From positions 372,001-436,000 of the forward strand of contig JAFWGI010000005.1 of the NCBI GenBank assembly GCA_017512425.1: a DNA stretch of 64,000 nucleotides, read 5' to 3'. The stretch's first letter is position 1. Each line of letters opens with the position of its first letter. Below are positions 63,631-64,000 of the stretch, one piece after another. Source of the DNA: Hyphomicrobium sp. (GTDB lineage: Bacteria > Pseudomonadota > Alphaproteobacteria > Rhizobiales > Hyphomicrobiaceae). Both the position numbers and the translations under genes were made by a program. Under the pieces are notes generated by a model. That model saw nothing but the letters and a program-made list of their open reading frames with translations, had not been told where the DNA came from and did not search any database.

Positions 63631-64000
63631 TGACGATCCGGCAGTCCTGGATGCGTTGACGATGCTGATGCAAAGCCACGGCCTGACCGTGGCGCGTTTC
63701 GAGAGCGCCCAGGCGTTTCTCGAAGCTGGACAGCAGCCGGGCTGCGTCGTCTCGGACGTGCGTATGCCGGAGATGACGGGGATCGAGCTGCTGCGCAACA
63801 TGAAGCAGGATGGCGACGACCGGCCGGTCATTCTGATTACCGGTCACGGCGACATCGAAATGGCCGTGCACGCCATCAAGCTTGGCGCGCGGGAATTCAT
63901 CGAAAAGCCATTCGACAACGCGAAGCTTCTCGATTGCGTGGTCGATGCTTTGGAAGCCACGTCGACGACCCAACTCGAATCGCAGGAACGCAAGGAGCTG
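63605..64000 (+). CDS. FixJ/NarL-type response regulator, partial
   Basis: 132 codons visible before the right edge. Receiver domain is complete: SIIDDDPAVLDALTML, CVVSDVRMPEMTGIELLR with the phospho-acceptor, ILITGHGDIEMAVHAIKLGAREFIEKPFD with the conserved Lys. The FixJ-style GDI.MAV.AIK sequence suggests a LuxR-type or similar output domain beyond the edge. It is the probable partner of the MASE1 kinase with which it overlaps. Confidence 0.92.
   Translation, partial: MSHTVSIIDDDPAVLDALTMLMQSHGLTVARFESAQAFLEAGQQPGCVVSDVRMPEMTGIELLRNMKQDGDDRPVILITGHGDIEMAVHAIKLGAREFIEKPFDNAKLLDCVVDALEATSTTQLESQERKEL

Overview
The window looks like a chromosomal stretch from a serine-cycle methylotrophic alphaproteobacterium, most likely Hyphomicrobium or a close relative. 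The main evidence is the tight block sga-mcl-mtkA-mtkB-ppc (3.3-10.8 kb) together with fhs (29.2 kb): serine-glyoxylate aminotransferase, malyl-CoA lyase, malate thiokinase, PEP carboxylase and formate-tetrahydrofolate ligase. A class I fructose-bisphosphatase, phosphoribulokinase and ribulose-phosphate epimerase cluster (43.9-46.6 kb) is present, with no RuBisCO gene in the window. Assignment to a genus is inference from gene content and protein style.

Layout. 1-2.4 kb: an RTX-type secreted protein running off the left edge and tRNA-Arg(CCT). 2.5-10.8 kb: a LuxR-type regulator with a degenerate receiver domain, then the serine-cycle block. 10.8-15.6 kb: prmB, a GH114-like protein, a fatty acid desaturase and a secreted three-repeat DUF2541-like protein. 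15.9-18.9 kb: two damaged genes, a GlcD-type FAD oxidase and a DUF4114/RTX protein. 18.9-24 kb: a PL14-like protein, a nuclease-like membrane protein and a cyanide-insensitive-type cytochrome bd oxidase. 24-28.8 kb: a Ser/Thr kinase with WD40 repeats, divergent from two FHA proteins and a PP2C phosphatase. 29-38.5 kb: fhs, an MFS transporter, a DUF486 protein, the operon ATP-grasp / alpha-E / transglutaminase / Anbu peptidase, and a GtrA plus glycosyltransferase pair. 38.5-43.6 kb: ugd and a type I secretion operon with a HlyC-type acyltransferase. 43.9-47.6 kb: fbp, prk, rpe and a UDP-glucuronate epimerase. 47.8-54 kb: hrpB, a phage-tail-like DUF2793 protein, a frameshifted rfbB and rfbD. 54.3-61.6 kb: a LuxR response regulator, a hybrid kinase with a FIST sensor protein, an LTA-synthase-like sulfatase, a pseudo-HAD/CBS fusion and two small genes. 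62-64 kb: a MASE1 histidine kinase and a FixJ-like regulator cut by the right edge.

How the genes fit together. The serine-cycle block supplies C1 assimilation: fhs feeds formate into tetrahydrofolate, sga takes glyoxylate to glycine, ppc makes oxaloacetate, and mtkAB plus mcl split malate into glyoxylate and acetyl-CoA. The fbp-prk-rpe genes may provide ribulose bisphosphate as a metabolic signal, as reported for phosphoribulokinase in Methylobacterium extorquens. Many remaining genes serve the envelope: UDP-glucuronate/galacturonate and dTDP-rhamnose synthesis, GtrA/GT2, GH114 and PL14-like proteins, a sulfatase-fold transferase and type I secretion.

The most unusual features are a CbbY-like HAD domain that has lost its catalytic residues and is fused to a CBS pair, a LuxR regulator without the phospho-acceptor aspartate placed directly before the serine-cycle genes, a kinase/FHA/phosphatase module, a HlyC acyltransferase with no adjacent toxin, and four frameshifts all in the same sense. 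Nothing here could be searched against databases, so family names rest on motifs and recall.
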